From Umbribacter vaginalis (GTDB taxonomy: Bacteria > Actinomycetota > Coriobacteriia > Coriobacteriales > Eggerthellaceae), in NCBI GenBank assembly GCA_001552935.1, contig KQ959672.1, positions 1 to 61,246 of the forward strand: 61,246 nucleotides of DNA, written 5' to 3'. Below the pieces are notes generated by a model, which was given only the letters and a program-made list of their open reading frames with translations, ran no database searches and had not been told where the DNA came from. Of this stretch, positions 9,468-17,570 are shown piece by piece. Each line of letters starts with the position of its first letter. The first letter of the stretch is position 1. The translations under genes were made by a program, and so were the position numbers.

Positions 9468-9740
9468 GTGAGTATAGATCAACAGAGTATATTAGCGCAG
9501 TTTGAAAAGCTTGAAAATGAGCTGTCGGCCTTGATGATATGCGATGAATGGTGTTCACTTCCCTTTTATGAAAGGGAAAAACGCTCGACGGTGGTGTCAG
9601 CTATTTTGGAACGCGTTCATAAAGAGGGTTTTCCGCAGCCAGAAAATGATCCTATGAGGCCGAGTTTATTCATGCCATTTGCCGCATTGAAAGGATACGA
9701 CCATATGATAGAGCAAATAACAAACAATGAGGGTGCTTAA
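9468..9740 (+). CDS. Small hypothetical protein, possibly YolD-like
   Basis: A 90-residue soluble, acidic protein starting at GTG 9468. I do not recognise it with certainty. The C-terminal part contains PFAALKGYDHMIEQ, which recalls the short motif of YolD-like proteins; these are commonly encoded next to Y-family polymerases in Firmicutes, and here the polymerase gene lies 340 bp upstream. The ribosome binding site is weak (AGAGAGGTGG, more than ten bases upstream). It could be an accessory factor of the polymerase or an unrelated small gene; the YolD suggestion is inference from one motif and context. Confidence 0.5.
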   Translation: MSIDQQSILAQFEKLENELSALMICDEWCSLPFYEREKRSTVVSAILERVHKEGFPQPENDPMRPSLFMPFAALKGYDHMIEQITNNEGA

Positions 9741-9986
9741 TAGCGTACGACCACATCACTCAAAAATAGGCCTGGTTGTGCGGCAACGGTGTAAGTGTGA
9801 CATTGTGTAAGTGTGTATATTGTGCATGTACGAAACACCCTTAGTAGGCGTAATCGATACTGTATTAGTTGTGCATGCGCGTAATATAAATAAGCGTGTA
9901 TGATTACGAATACTAACGGATATCCTTATAGGCAGTACACAGATTGTTTGTATAATTGCATAGGCATATGGCATAAGGAGGGGTAT

Positions 9987-11423
9987 ATGAATCAGCGTTC
10001 ACAGCGTGCGGTTGATACATCTACGTCGTCGTTTCGACAGTCGACATCTCAAAAGCCTGCTGCAACTGCATACTCTGGCAGCACGTCGTCTCTTTCCCAG
10101 ATATTGACAGATGCCGCACATCATGTGCGCAAACGGTTTGGCTTCGACTTTGTTGGTGTATCGCTCGTGCCATCTGACGCACTCAATGTGCTTGATTGGT
10201 CGCTTGCAAGTGGCTCAACCAATGATAATTTCGAGATGATTCGCTTGCCAGCGGGTGTGGGCGCGCTTGGTAAAGCATACGCACTTAAGCGCTGCTTGAT
10301 TGTTGATAGTGTTGCCGATGACATTCCTGAAAATGAACGGTTTCAGTATCCTATTGTCGTAGCCGAAGCGCTTCAAAGTTTTATAGCGTTTCCGCTGATG
10401 GACAAACAAAATATCGTTACCATTTTTATTTGTGCGTTTCGTAGCGTTCGTAGTTTTGATGATGCATTTACGTGGGAAGTAGAGCGTTTTGTTGCTCATG
10501 AGCTGCAGCTCGAGCTTTCGCTTATTCCACCATTACGTGTTCGTGGCCGACAAAAAGGTTTCGCATATTCTGAACTCTCACAGCGCATTATTCAGGCACA
10601 AGAAGATGAGCGCCGTCGTATTGCACGCGAGCTCCATGATGGAATTTCACAAGAGGTTCTGTTGGCACAAATGAGCTTGCGCAAACTGAAATATGTGACT
10701 GGTGATGAATGGCGCGCGGAAGTGCGCCACGCAAGCGAACAGCTGCGCGATGTTATATCGCACATTGGTGCTATGGCAAAGGCGCTACGGCCTCCTTCTC
10801 TTGATGAGCTGGGGCTTGCTGCCGCAATGCGCGATTTATGTAGCACGTGTTCTTCGGCGTTTGGTGTGACGATTGATGCACAGATCGACGATGTTTTGCC
10901 GTTGGGTGAAGAGCGCGAGATTGTAGTGTATCGTATTTTTCAAGAGGCGCTGTCGAATGCATGTAAGTACTCTGGCTCAGAACATATTACCGTGTTGTTG
11001 CGCCAAACGAGCCAGTATGTGCACTTGCGTGTTGAAGATGCAGGTTGTGGATTTGATACTGACAACATTCGCGCATTTGGAACAGGATTAGGAATTGAAG
11101 GCATGCGTGAGCGAGCGTTGTTGGTGGGTGGCAAATTTACGATTACGTCGACGCATGGAGCTGGTACTACTGTTACCTTATGTCTGAGTGCTGCATCTGC
11201 GTCATCTGCTGCATCGGCAGATGAAGAAGCGCCTGGATTGCCTGTGACCTCGGCAGATGATGAGATACCTGCGTCTACTGTCGCGTCGGCAGATAGCACT
11301 GCACCTGCGTCATCTGCTGCATCGGCAGATCATGAAGCACCTGCATCGTCTGCTTGTCAGGAACTTGCTGCTGTTTCTGCTGACGCACATACATCATCAA
11401 CGGAATGTACCAAGGAGGAGTGA
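9987..11423 (+). CDS. GAF-domain sensor histidine kinase (NarL/DevS-type)
   Basis: A 478-residue soluble kinase without transmembrane segments, so it senses an intracellular signal. A GAF domain occupies roughly residues 30-170. The HisKA_3 dimerisation helix carries the phospho-acceptor His217 in IARELHDGISQE, and the HATPase domain shows FQEALSNACKYS and GTGLGIEGMRERALLVGG. The last 75 residues are a low-complexity Ala/Ser/Asp tail encoded by a 36-bp tandem repeat. The ATG at 9987 is preceded by AAGGAGGGG; an upstream in-frame ATG at 9900 has no such site. It overlaps the response regulator by one base (TGATG), so the two are translationally coupled. The molybdoenzyme operon 450 bp downstream is a likely target by position only. 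The 246 bp upstream hold GTGTAAGTGTG repeats. Confidence 0.88.
   Translation: MNQRSQRAVDTSTSSFRQSTSQKPAATAYSGSTSSLSQILTDAAHHVRKRFGFDFVGVSLVPSDALNVLDWSLASGSTNDNFEMIRLPAGVGALGKAYALKRCLIVDSVADDIPENERFQYPIVVAEALQSFIAFPLMDKQNIVTIFICAFRSVRSFDDAFTWEVERFVAHELQLELSLIPPLRVRGRQKGFAYSELSQRIIQAQEDERRRIARELHDGISQEVLLAQMSLRKLKYVTGDEWRAEVRHASEQLRDVISHIGAMAKALRPPSLDELGLAAAMRDLCSTCSSAFGVTIDAQIDDVLPLGEEREIVVYRIFQEALSNACKYSGSEHITVLLRQTSQYVHLRVEDAGCGFDTDNIRAFGTGLGIEGMRERALLVGGKFTITSTHGAGTTVTLCLSAASASSAASADEEAPGLPVTSADDEIPASTVASADSTAPASSAASADHEAPASSACQELAAVSADAHTSSTECTKEE
11205..11348 (+). repeat. 36-bp in-frame tandem repeat, four copies, in the kinase tail
   Basis: Units at 11205-11240, 11241-11276, 11277-11312 and 11313-11348 each encode 12 residues around a constant Ser-Ala-Asp core, for example SAASADEEAPGL and SAASADHEAPAS. 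The array sits after the last ATPase motif, so it extends the C-terminus without disturbing the catalytic core. Confidence 0.85.
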
Positions 11424-12061
11424 TGATATCAATCCTTTTAGCTGACGATCATGCGATGGTGCGTAAAGGCTTTCGCATGATTCTTGAGCAACAACCCGAC
11501 TTTAAGGTGGTTGATGAAGCAGCTGATATGGATGAAGCTTTGTTGAAAGCCTCAACTGCTCGCCCTAAAGTAGTAGTGAGTGACATTTCAATGGGTGGTG
11601 AAAAGCGCGGCTTGCTGCTTGCTCAGCGAATTGTCGATGCCGATTTGCCGTGTCGCGTTGTAATGCTTACCATGCATGCGGAACTGGAGTATTTGTTACA
11701 AGCGTTTCGTTTGGGAGCTATGGGTTATGTGCTGAAAAGCTCTTCCGATACTGAATTAGTAAATGCGGTACGCCGCGCAGCTGCTGGTGAAATGTATGTC
11801 TGCGAAGCAATGATGAGCGGTTTTGTGCAGCAGTCGATGCAGAAAAATCAAACAGGAGCGCAATGTGTATTAACGCCTCGTGAGAGCGAATTGGTAACAC
11901 TAGCTGTTCAAGGGTATTCAAATACTGCTATTGCAGAAGCGTTATCGGTGTCAGTTAAAACAGTCGAAAGCCAGAAAACAAAAATTATGCAAAAGCTTGG
12001 GCTTGATTCTAAGCCAGAATTGTTTGCATATGCAGCTCAACACGGCTTGTTGGGGCTTTAG
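11423..12061 (+). CDS. NarL/FixJ-family response regulator
   Basis: A 212-residue two-domain regulator. The receiver shows the acidic pair in LLADDHAMVRKGF, the phospho-acceptor Asp54 in VVSDISMGG, and the conserved Thr and Lys in VVMLTMH and VLKSS. The C-terminal LuxR-type helix-turn-helix is LTPRESELVTLAVQG through IAEALSVSVKTVESQ. The start at 11423 overlaps the kinase stop codon and has a GGAGGAG site. It is the partner of the GAF kinase. The inverted repeat at 12386-12401 in front of the molybdoenzyme operon is a plausible binding site, which is inference. Confidence 0.92.
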   Translation: MISILLADDHAMVRKGFRMILEQQPDFKVVDEAADMDEALLKASTARPKVVVSDISMGGEKRGLLLAQRIVDADLPCRVVMLTMHAELEYLLQAFRLGAMGYVLKSSSDTELVNAVRRAAAGEMYVCEAMMSGFVQQSMQKNQTGAQCVLTPRESELVTLAVQGYSNTAIAEALSVSVKTVESQKTKIMQKLGLDSKPELFAYAAQHGLLGL

Positions 12062-12130
12062 TGTTTGGACTTTGTATAAGGTGTGCAATGCGTGTATTTG
12101 ACAGTGCGTGTATTTGGTTAAAGCTGTATG

Positions 12131-12215
12131 TCGTCTGTTACCACCTGTTGTCGTCCGTTACCATTTGTTACCACCTGTTGTCGTTAGTTATCATCTGTTA
12201 CCACCTGTTATCGTG
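12131..12215 (+). repeat. 30-bp tandem repeat built from 10-bp subunits
   Basis: Units begin at 12141, 12171 and 12201 with CCACCTGTTG/A followed by TCGT..GTTA and CCATTTGTTA-like subunits. The preceding TCGTCTGTTA (12131) is a partial unit. The array lies in the 446-bp gap between the response regulator and the molybdoenzyme operon. The rest of the gap is AT-rich from 12300 on. Confidence 0.8.
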
Positions 12216-12385
12216 CTCGGTTTTCCTATTGTCGCGACAGCGTTTTGCTTGCTTTGAGTACCGTACCTGCACACTCTACCGACACACAGTACTCCGGCAT
12301 TAAAACGGTAGTTCTTATAATCTTTTCCAGTTCAAAATTATTCTCAAAAAAAGATATTAAAAAACTTATTGTTAATAGGGATTTT

Positions 12386-12401
12386 CCTATGTCGAGCTAG
12401 G
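12386..12401. promoter_or_regulatory. Candidate operator upstream of the molybdoenzyme operon
   Basis: CCTATGTCGAGCTAGG is a near-perfect 16-bp palindrome (six of eight pairs) in the AT-rich leader 107 bp before the molybdoenzyme start. Flanking GGGATTTT and GATTATTCCC extend the symmetry imperfectly. Dyads of this size suit dimeric LuxR/NarL-type regulators such as the one encoded just upstream. No clear -35/-10 pair was identified. Confidence 0.45.
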
Positions 12402-12507
12402 ATTATTCCCCCTTTGTTTCCATTACGTTACCTGCCACAATGGCAATTAACAAGGAGGCAACGCCTGAGGGGGATAGGTCTTCTTGTATCTAAGACGAGG
12501 GGGTTTT

Positions 12508-15180
12508 ATGAAAGAAACCGAACACATCAAAGGTCGTACTCTGCCTGTAAACGATACGCTTGCAGGGCATGACATCTCTGACGAACATGGCGCTCCTGCA
12601 CCTCACGGCGTTTCGCGCCGCGCCTTCGTGGGAGGACTTGCTGCTACCACCTGCGCTCTTGCTGCAGGCGGTATGATCGCTGGCATTCCCGCGGCAAAAT
12701 CGCTTGCAGAAAACGCGCCCAGTGAGGGCATGTGGGTTCGCACCACCTGTGCTCCCAACTGCACGGGCTCCTGCGGAATGAAAGCGTTCGTCAAAGACGG
12801 CCAAATCAAAATGGTCTCGCAAGCCGCCGACTACCCGTACGAGCACTACAACCCGCGCGGCTGCCTGAAAGGCCTGTCCATTAACACGATGATCCACGGT
12901 CCTGAGCGCCTTACCAAGCCGCTGGTTCGCAACGCGCAAACGGGCAAAATGGAACAAACAAGCTGGGAAAATGCACTTGACACTGCCGCCTCTAAGCTCC
13001 AAGAAATCGCGCGCAAATATGGCCCCGATTCCATTGGCGTCATCTGGCAAGTTCAGGGCACTGGTCATATCCAAAAAGGCTCGCTTATTCGCCTTACCAA
13101 GTCGCTGGGCTGGTCGGCAATTGGTGGTTACGAGCTCAACGGCGACCTTCCCATGTTCTGGCCTGAAACTTTCGGTTGCCAAAGCGAAGAGCTGGAGTCT
13201 TACGCGTGGGAAGATTCGCGCTATACGCTTATTTTCGGATCGAACCCGATGGTTACGCGCTTGCCCGATTCTCATTTCTTGAATTTTTCGCGCGAAGCGG
13301 GCGGCAAAGTTGTGTGCTTCGACCCTAATTATTCCGCTACTGCCGAAAAATCGACCGACTGGGTGCAAATCAAGCCCGACACTGATGCTGCGTTTGCTCT
13401 AGCGGCGGCGCGCTATATCATCGAAAACAACCTGCATGACAAGGAATTCTGCGCGAATTTCACCGACTTGCCACTTCTCATTAACACGAACACAGGAAAA
13501 CGCGTCCTTGCACGTGATGTGCCTGGTCTAACGCTGCCATCCGTTCCCGAATATCGCGAAGTGTACGTGGCGCTCAAAAATGGTGCACCTGTGTGTGTCG
13601 ACCCAGAGCATCTTGGTTCCACGCCCGACCTTCAGCTGGAAGTGAATACCCAGCTTACACTCAAAAACGGCAGCACTATTCCCGTAAAAAGCTCAATGGT
13701 GCTGCTGCGCGAATCGCTTGCACCATGCACGCTTGAATGGGGCGAAAGCATTACAGGCGTTCCCGCTAAAACTATTCAAACCATCGCGCACAACTGCGCC
13801 ACCATCAAACCACTGCACATCATCCTCGGCGGCTCAGCAATTCAGTGGCACCATGGCGACCTCAAAGGCCGCGCGTGCTCGCTGTTGGTAGCACTTACTG
13901 GCAACCTGGGAAAGCTGGGAGCAGGCATTTCTACCTACGTTGGTCAGTACAAAACGCGTTTCAAGGCAGCATCGTGGCTGGTTCCGCCTAATCCAAACGC
14001 TACATCAGCACCGTTTCACTACGCGGTGAACGGCCGCACGCCTACCATGAGCGCCCCGTTCCCGAAAAGCGGCTTTAAAGCTTTGGTTGTTGGGTGGGGT
14101 AATCCTTTCGAGCAGCATAACGTAGCAAATTGGTTGCGTAGCGCGCGCGAAAAGGGCGACCTTGAATGCGTTATTTCGTTCGACTTTCAACAAACTAAAA
14201 CCGTGGAATACAGCGATGTTGCCTTTGCGTGCGCCAGCTGGTACGAAAAAACCGAGCTGGTTATTACGCCGCTGCACCCGTGGGTGCAGCTTGAGCGTCC
14301 GTTGGTTGATCCGCCTGGAGAAGCTCGCCCCGAGCTGTGGATATGCAAAGAGCTTGCCAACCGCCTGGCACCTGAGCGCAAAAATCAATGGCCGCAATGC
14401 ACGCCTGAGCAGGCGGAAAGCGCTGCTGAAGATGTGCTAGCTACGCTGTTGAAAAACGGCGGCCCTACCATCGAGCACATTACGGTGGACGACCTGAAAA
14501 AAGGCCCCTGCAAATTGGCGCACGCAAACCCAGGTGAAAAGGCTATTCCTTTCTATGTGCAAATTCACGAAGGCAAGCCGTTCCCAACCGTGTCGCGCCC
14601 CAATCCGTACCCAAAAACGGCGAAGTTCGTGAAGTCGGGCCGCATTGAATTCTACAAGGACGAAGACCGATTCCTGCAGTTCAAAGAGCAGCTTCCGTGC
14701 TACAAACCGGCGTTTGTCGACACCGAGCTCAAAGCCGACCCCGATGCGTTGAAAAAGTTCCCGTTCGCCTACGTAACGCGCAACAGTCTGTTCCGTGTGC
14801 ATTCAACGTACTCGAACAACCCGTTCATGCTTGAGCTCCAAAACAACACGCCCAAAGCGTTCATGAACCCGCACGACGCGGAAGAAAAGGGACTTCACCA
14901 GGGCGATGTTGTAGAAGTGTACAACGATCGTGGCCGCATCAGCGCCGCGCTTGTGTGCGACCCGGGCATGGCGCCAGGGCAGGTAATCTTCGATCAGGGC
15001 TGGTGGAGCCGCTATACCGGCGAGGAAAGCTACAACTCGCTTATTTTCCCGTGGATTAACCCCATCCACGAAATTTACTACATGTCGAGCGTGTGGTCGC
15101 CCAATATGGCGTGGAACGAATGTCTGTGTAATGTGCGTTTGCTGGAAGCGGGCGGCGCGCGTAAGGAAGTGATGTCATGA
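12508..15180 (+). CDS. Tat-exported molybdopterin oxidoreductase, catalytic subunit (DMSO reductase family)
   Basis: An 890-residue catalytic subunit of the DmsA/PhsA type that binds molybdo-bis(pyranopterin guanine dinucleotide). A twin-arginine signal SRRAFVGGL (R37-R38) lies behind a 35-residue leader and is followed by a hydrophobic stretch. The N-terminal [4Fe-4S] motif is CAPNCTGSC with a later RGC. The C-terminal molybdopterin-dinucleotide-binding domain includes NPHDAEEKGLHQGDVVEVYND. The substrate is not readable; DMSO, sulfur oxyanions, and hydroxylated aromatics are handled by relatives. The ATG at 12508 follows GAGGGGG; an in-frame TTG at 12484 is less likely. It overlaps the ferredoxin subunit gene by four bases. 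Downstream genes encode the electron-transfer and membrane subunits. Confidence 0.9.
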   Translation: MKETEHIKGRTLPVNDTLAGHDISDEHGAPAPHGVSRRAFVGGLAATTCALAAGGMIAGIPAAKSLAENAPSEGMWVRTTCAPNCTGSCGMKAFVKDGQIKMVSQAADYPYEHYNPRGCLKGLSINTMIHGPERLTKPLVRNAQTGKMEQTSWENALDTAASKLQEIARKYGPDSIGVIWQVQGTGHIQKGSLIRLTKSLGWSAIGGYELNGDLPMFWPETFGCQSEELESYAWEDSRYTLIFGSNPMVTRLPDSHFLNFSREAGGKVVCFDPNYSATAEKSTDWVQIKPDTDAAFALAAARYIIENNLHDKEFCANFTDLPLLINTNTGKRVLARDVPGLTLPSVPEYREVYVALKNGAPVCVDPEHLGSTPDLQLEVNTQLTLKNGSTIPVKSSMVLLRESLAPCTLEWGESITGVPAKTIQTIAHNCATIKPLHIILGGSAIQWHHGDLKGRACSLLVALTGNLGKLGAGISTYVGQYKTRFKAASWLVPPNPNATSAPFHYAVNGRTPTMSAPFPKSGFKALVVGWGNPFEQHNVANWLRSAREKGDLECVISFDFQQTKTVEYSDVAFACASWYEKTELVITPLHPWVQLERPLVDPPGEARPELWICKELANRLAPERKNQWPQCTPEQAESAAEDVLATLLKNGGPTIEHITVDDLKKGPCKLAHANPGEKAIPFYVQIHEGKPFPTVSRPNPYPKTAKFVKSGRIEFYKDEDRFLQFKEQLPCYKPAFVDTELKADPDALKKFPFAYVTRNSLFRVHSTYSNNPFMLELQNNTPKAFMNPHDAEEKGLHQGDVVEVYNDRGRISAALVCDPGMAPGQVIFDQGWWSRYTGEESYNSLIFPWINPIHEIYYMSSVWSPNMAWNECLCNVRLLEAGGARKEVMS

Positions 15181-15863
15181 GATACGGAATGGTAGTTGAC
15201 CTGGATAGATGCATTGGATGTCGCAGCTGTGCGGTTATCTGCAAAACACACAACGCCGAACCTGAAGGCATTTGGTGGAACCGCGTGTTCGTGCCGGGAG
15301 CGCCTGAATACGGCACGTCGGTTAAGGTGAACGGCGCTCCACGCATGGAGTTCGTGCCTATTAGCTGCCAGCATTGCGAAAATGCGCCGTGTCAAAGTGT
15401 GTGCCCAACAGGCGCAACGTACACCGACGACACGGGCACGGTGCTGGTTGATTACGACCGCTGTATTGGATGCCGCTACTGCATGACGGCGTGCCCCTAC
15501 AATGTTCGCCAGTTTAACTGGGGAAAGTCGCCCGACATCAAAAGTGCCGACGGTAAAACGTACTCTTATGGTTATCCCGAGGAGTATCGCGAAAACGGCC
15601 ATTTGGTGTACACGCCGCATCGTCCCGATGGCGTGGTGGAAAAATGCACATTTTGCAAGCAGTATACCTCTCAAGGTTTAGAGCCGGCGTGTTGTAGCGG
15701 ATGTCCAGCTAATGCGCGTATTTTTGGCGATTTGGACGATCCGAATTCTTCGGTATCGAAATATCTGGAAGGCAAGAAAACCTTCATTTTGGGCAAAGAG
15801 CACAATACGCGTCCAAAAGTTATTTATGTATCGTCAACGCGTGGCACGCTTCAGGAGGTGTAG
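15177..15863 (+). CDS. Four-cluster ferredoxin subunit of the molybdoenzyme (DmsB-like)
   Basis: A 228-residue iron-sulfur protein that carries electrons between membrane and catalytic subunits. Four cysteine groups are visible: CIGCRSCAVICK, CQHCENAPCQSVCPTGA, CIGCRYCMTACPYNV, and CTFCKQ with CCSGCPANA. Together they hold four [4Fe-4S] clusters in the DmsB/PsrB/PhsB pattern. It has no signal peptide and is expected to be co-exported with the catalytic subunit. The start codon overlaps the preceding stop (ATGA). Confidence 0.93.
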   Translation: MRYGMVVDLDRCIGCRSCAVICKTHNAEPEGIWWNRVFVPGAPEYGTSVKVNGAPRMEFVPISCQHCENAPCQSVCPTGATYTDDTGTVLVDYDRCIGCRYCMTACPYNVRQFNWGKSPDIKSADGKTYSYGYPEEYRENGHLVYTPHRPDGVVEKCTFCKQYTSQGLEPACCSGCPANARIFGDLDDPNSSVSKYLEGKKTFILGKEHNTRPKVIYVSSTRGTLQEV

Positions 15864-15867
15864 CCCC

Positions 15868-17142
15868 ATGTCAAAGGAAAATTTTACAGCGCGCATGAGC
15901 ACTCATGAGAACGGGAACGCGGCGAGTGCGAACGTGATCGAGAATGGGAATGCGTTTCTTACCCTTGTGTTTGGGCGCTACCGCACCGCCATCGTCGTGT
16001 CGCTTGTTGCAACCGCCATTGGCGCCATCGCGTGGATAGCGATGCTTACCTGCGGCCTCCTTGCCACAACAAACATGAGCAACATTTATAACTGGGGGCT
16101 TCTGATTGCTATTTTCGCTTTCCTTGTGGGTTTTGGAGCAGGTGCTCAATTTCTGGCATCCATTTTGTACCTGCGCGACCATACCCGTTATCGCAACATA
16201 GCATGCTACGCGCAAGCTATTAGCCTTGCTGGCGGCGTTGGAGCAGGTGCAGCAATTGTTGCCGACCTTGGCTCTCCCAAAAACATGCTGAATATGATTT
16301 TGCATCCTAACCCTCTATCGATGCTTACGTGGGATATGGTGGCGCTTAGCTTGTTTTTAGTGGTGTCAGTGGTGTGTCTGTTCGCACTTGCGCGGTCGTG
16401 GAAAAACACGAAAGTATGGATGATTATAGGCTTTCTTGCGGCGTTGTTTTTGCAGATTGTTGAGGGTTTGCTGTTCGCACTTAATTCCGCGCGTACCTGG
16501 TGGCATAGCCCCATTATGCCCATCGATTTCATCTGCGTTGCATTTGTATGTGGTGCGGCTGCGCTCGTTGGCGTGTGTGCTGTATCAAAACGCGCCGGCG
16601 GCATGAGTATGGCACGCTCACTGAGCCCTATCTTGTGCGTTGCTGTGCTTGTGCACATTGTGCTCATGGCTGCAGAGTTTGTGAATTTACACATGGAGAA
16701 CACACCTGCATCACAACAAGTGTTGCATTTGTTGGGCGTGTATGCTCCGTTATACGCTGTTGAACTGCTGTTCCCGTTGATCGCTGCCTTGGTGTTGTGG
16801 TTTACGCGCCGCCACGCTCAGCATAAAATGTTTTTAGTAGTGGTGTTGGCAACCGTTATCGGCATGCTGGCGCATCGTATGATGTTGCTGTATCCAGCTT
16901 TTGCAGCACCAACGCTTTTTGTTGGTTTGTCGAATGCGCCTTCGCCCGAGTGGGCATATCCTATCGCAACGGGATTATATGCAAATAACGGAACTGCTTT
17001 TGAAATGGGGCAGGCGTATATTCCTTCACTTGTTGAAGCAATAAGTGTTTTGCTGCCTGTTGGCTTGACGATAGCGCTTATTTTAGTGGCTTTGAATTGT
17101 GTTTTTGCGTATGCAAACCGTTCTGTTTCTACGTGTGATTAA
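15868..17142 (+). CDS. Membrane anchor subunit of the molybdoenzyme (DmsC/NrfD-like)
   Basis: A 424-residue integral membrane protein with about nine to ten hydrophobic helices, beginning near FGRYRTAIVVSLVATAIGA. It is expected to oxidise menaquinol and feed the ferredoxin subunit. The ATG at 15868 follows AGGAGG four bases after the preceding stop codon. The cytoplasmic N-terminus holds duplicated HENGN/IENGN segments encoded by GAGAACGGGAACGCG and GAGAATGGGAATGCG, a two-copy member of the GGGAACG repeat family. The NrfD/DmsC assignment rests on hydrophobicity and position in the operon. Confidence 0.85.
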   Translation: MSKENFTARMSTHENGNAASANVIENGNAFLTLVFGRYRTAIVVSLVATAIGAIAWIAMLTCGLLATTNMSNIYNWGLLIAIFAFLVGFGAGAQFLASILYLRDHTRYRNIACYAQAISLAGGVGAGAAIVADLGSPKNMLNMILHPNPLSMLTWDMVALSLFLVVSVVCLFALARSWKNTKVWMIIGFLAALFLQIVEGLLFALNSARTWWHSPIMPIDFICVAFVCGAAALVGVCAVSKRAGGMSMARSLSPILCVAVLVHIVLMAAEFVNLHMENTPASQQVLHLLGVYAPLYAVELLFPLIAALVLWFTRRHAQHKMFLVVVLATVIGMLAHRMMLLYPAFAAPTLFVGLSNAPSPEWAYPIATGLYANNGTAFEMGQAYIPSLVEAISVLLPVGLTIALILVALNCVFAYANRSVSTCD

Positions 17143-17169
17143 CATACGCTGAACATTGTTTGTCAAACA

Positions 17170-17210
17170 GCCGTGCATGCACCGTAGCGTTTTGCATGCA
17201 CGGCACTTTT
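17170..17210 (+). terminator. Rho-independent terminator of the molybdoenzyme operon
   Basis: Arms GCCGTGCATGCA (17170-17181) and TGCATGCACGGC (17193-17204) form a perfect 12-bp stem with an 11-nt loop, followed by ACTTTTCT. It lies 27 bp after the anchor-subunit stop codon. Confidence 0.8.
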
Positions 17211-17570
17211 CTGTAGACGCGGAATTGTATGCACGAAATAGTTCTTTACATGCGAAACAGTTTTGCGCTTATACTACCGTACGGCTTCGATCGTACCAGC
17301 TTGCCTACTACATAACCGTTTTCATGTAATAATACGTCATGTTAATAGTAAAGACTTTTATACTGCATATCTCTATATCTTTAGTAGATATTTTTGCTTG
17401 ATATATGCACTTCTGCATAATAAGTAAAGTGAAAATGCTGCAACAATATATAATATACATAATCTTCCTATATAAAATACCAAATAATATTTACATTTGT
17501 GAACTCAAATTTTATTTAGCCATGGTAAACTTCTGAAATTGAGGCGGAATCTTTTATAAAGGAGGAATGA
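17211..17570 (+). promoter_or_regulatory. AT-rich leader of the giant protease gene
   Basis: This 360-bp stretch is strongly AT-rich, with many TATA-like elements (for example 17442-17485), and must contain the promoter of the protease gene. No single -35/-10 pair stands out. A strong AAAGGAGGAATGA ribosome binding site ends the region. No coding frame is supported. Confidence 0.45.

Noticed and set aside
12433-12507. A molybdenum-cofactor riboswitch in front of the molybdoenzyme operon
   Set aside because: The leader has a GGCAACGCC mini-hairpin and G-rich runs, but I could not assemble the conserved Moco motif. A covariance search would decide.
12490-13368. Long minus-strand frames opposite the molybdoenzyme, dxs (27486-28697), the Ahb fusion (54872-56158) and hemL genes
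   Set aside because: They are shadows of codon-biased genes on the other strand and show no family motifs or ribosome binding sites.
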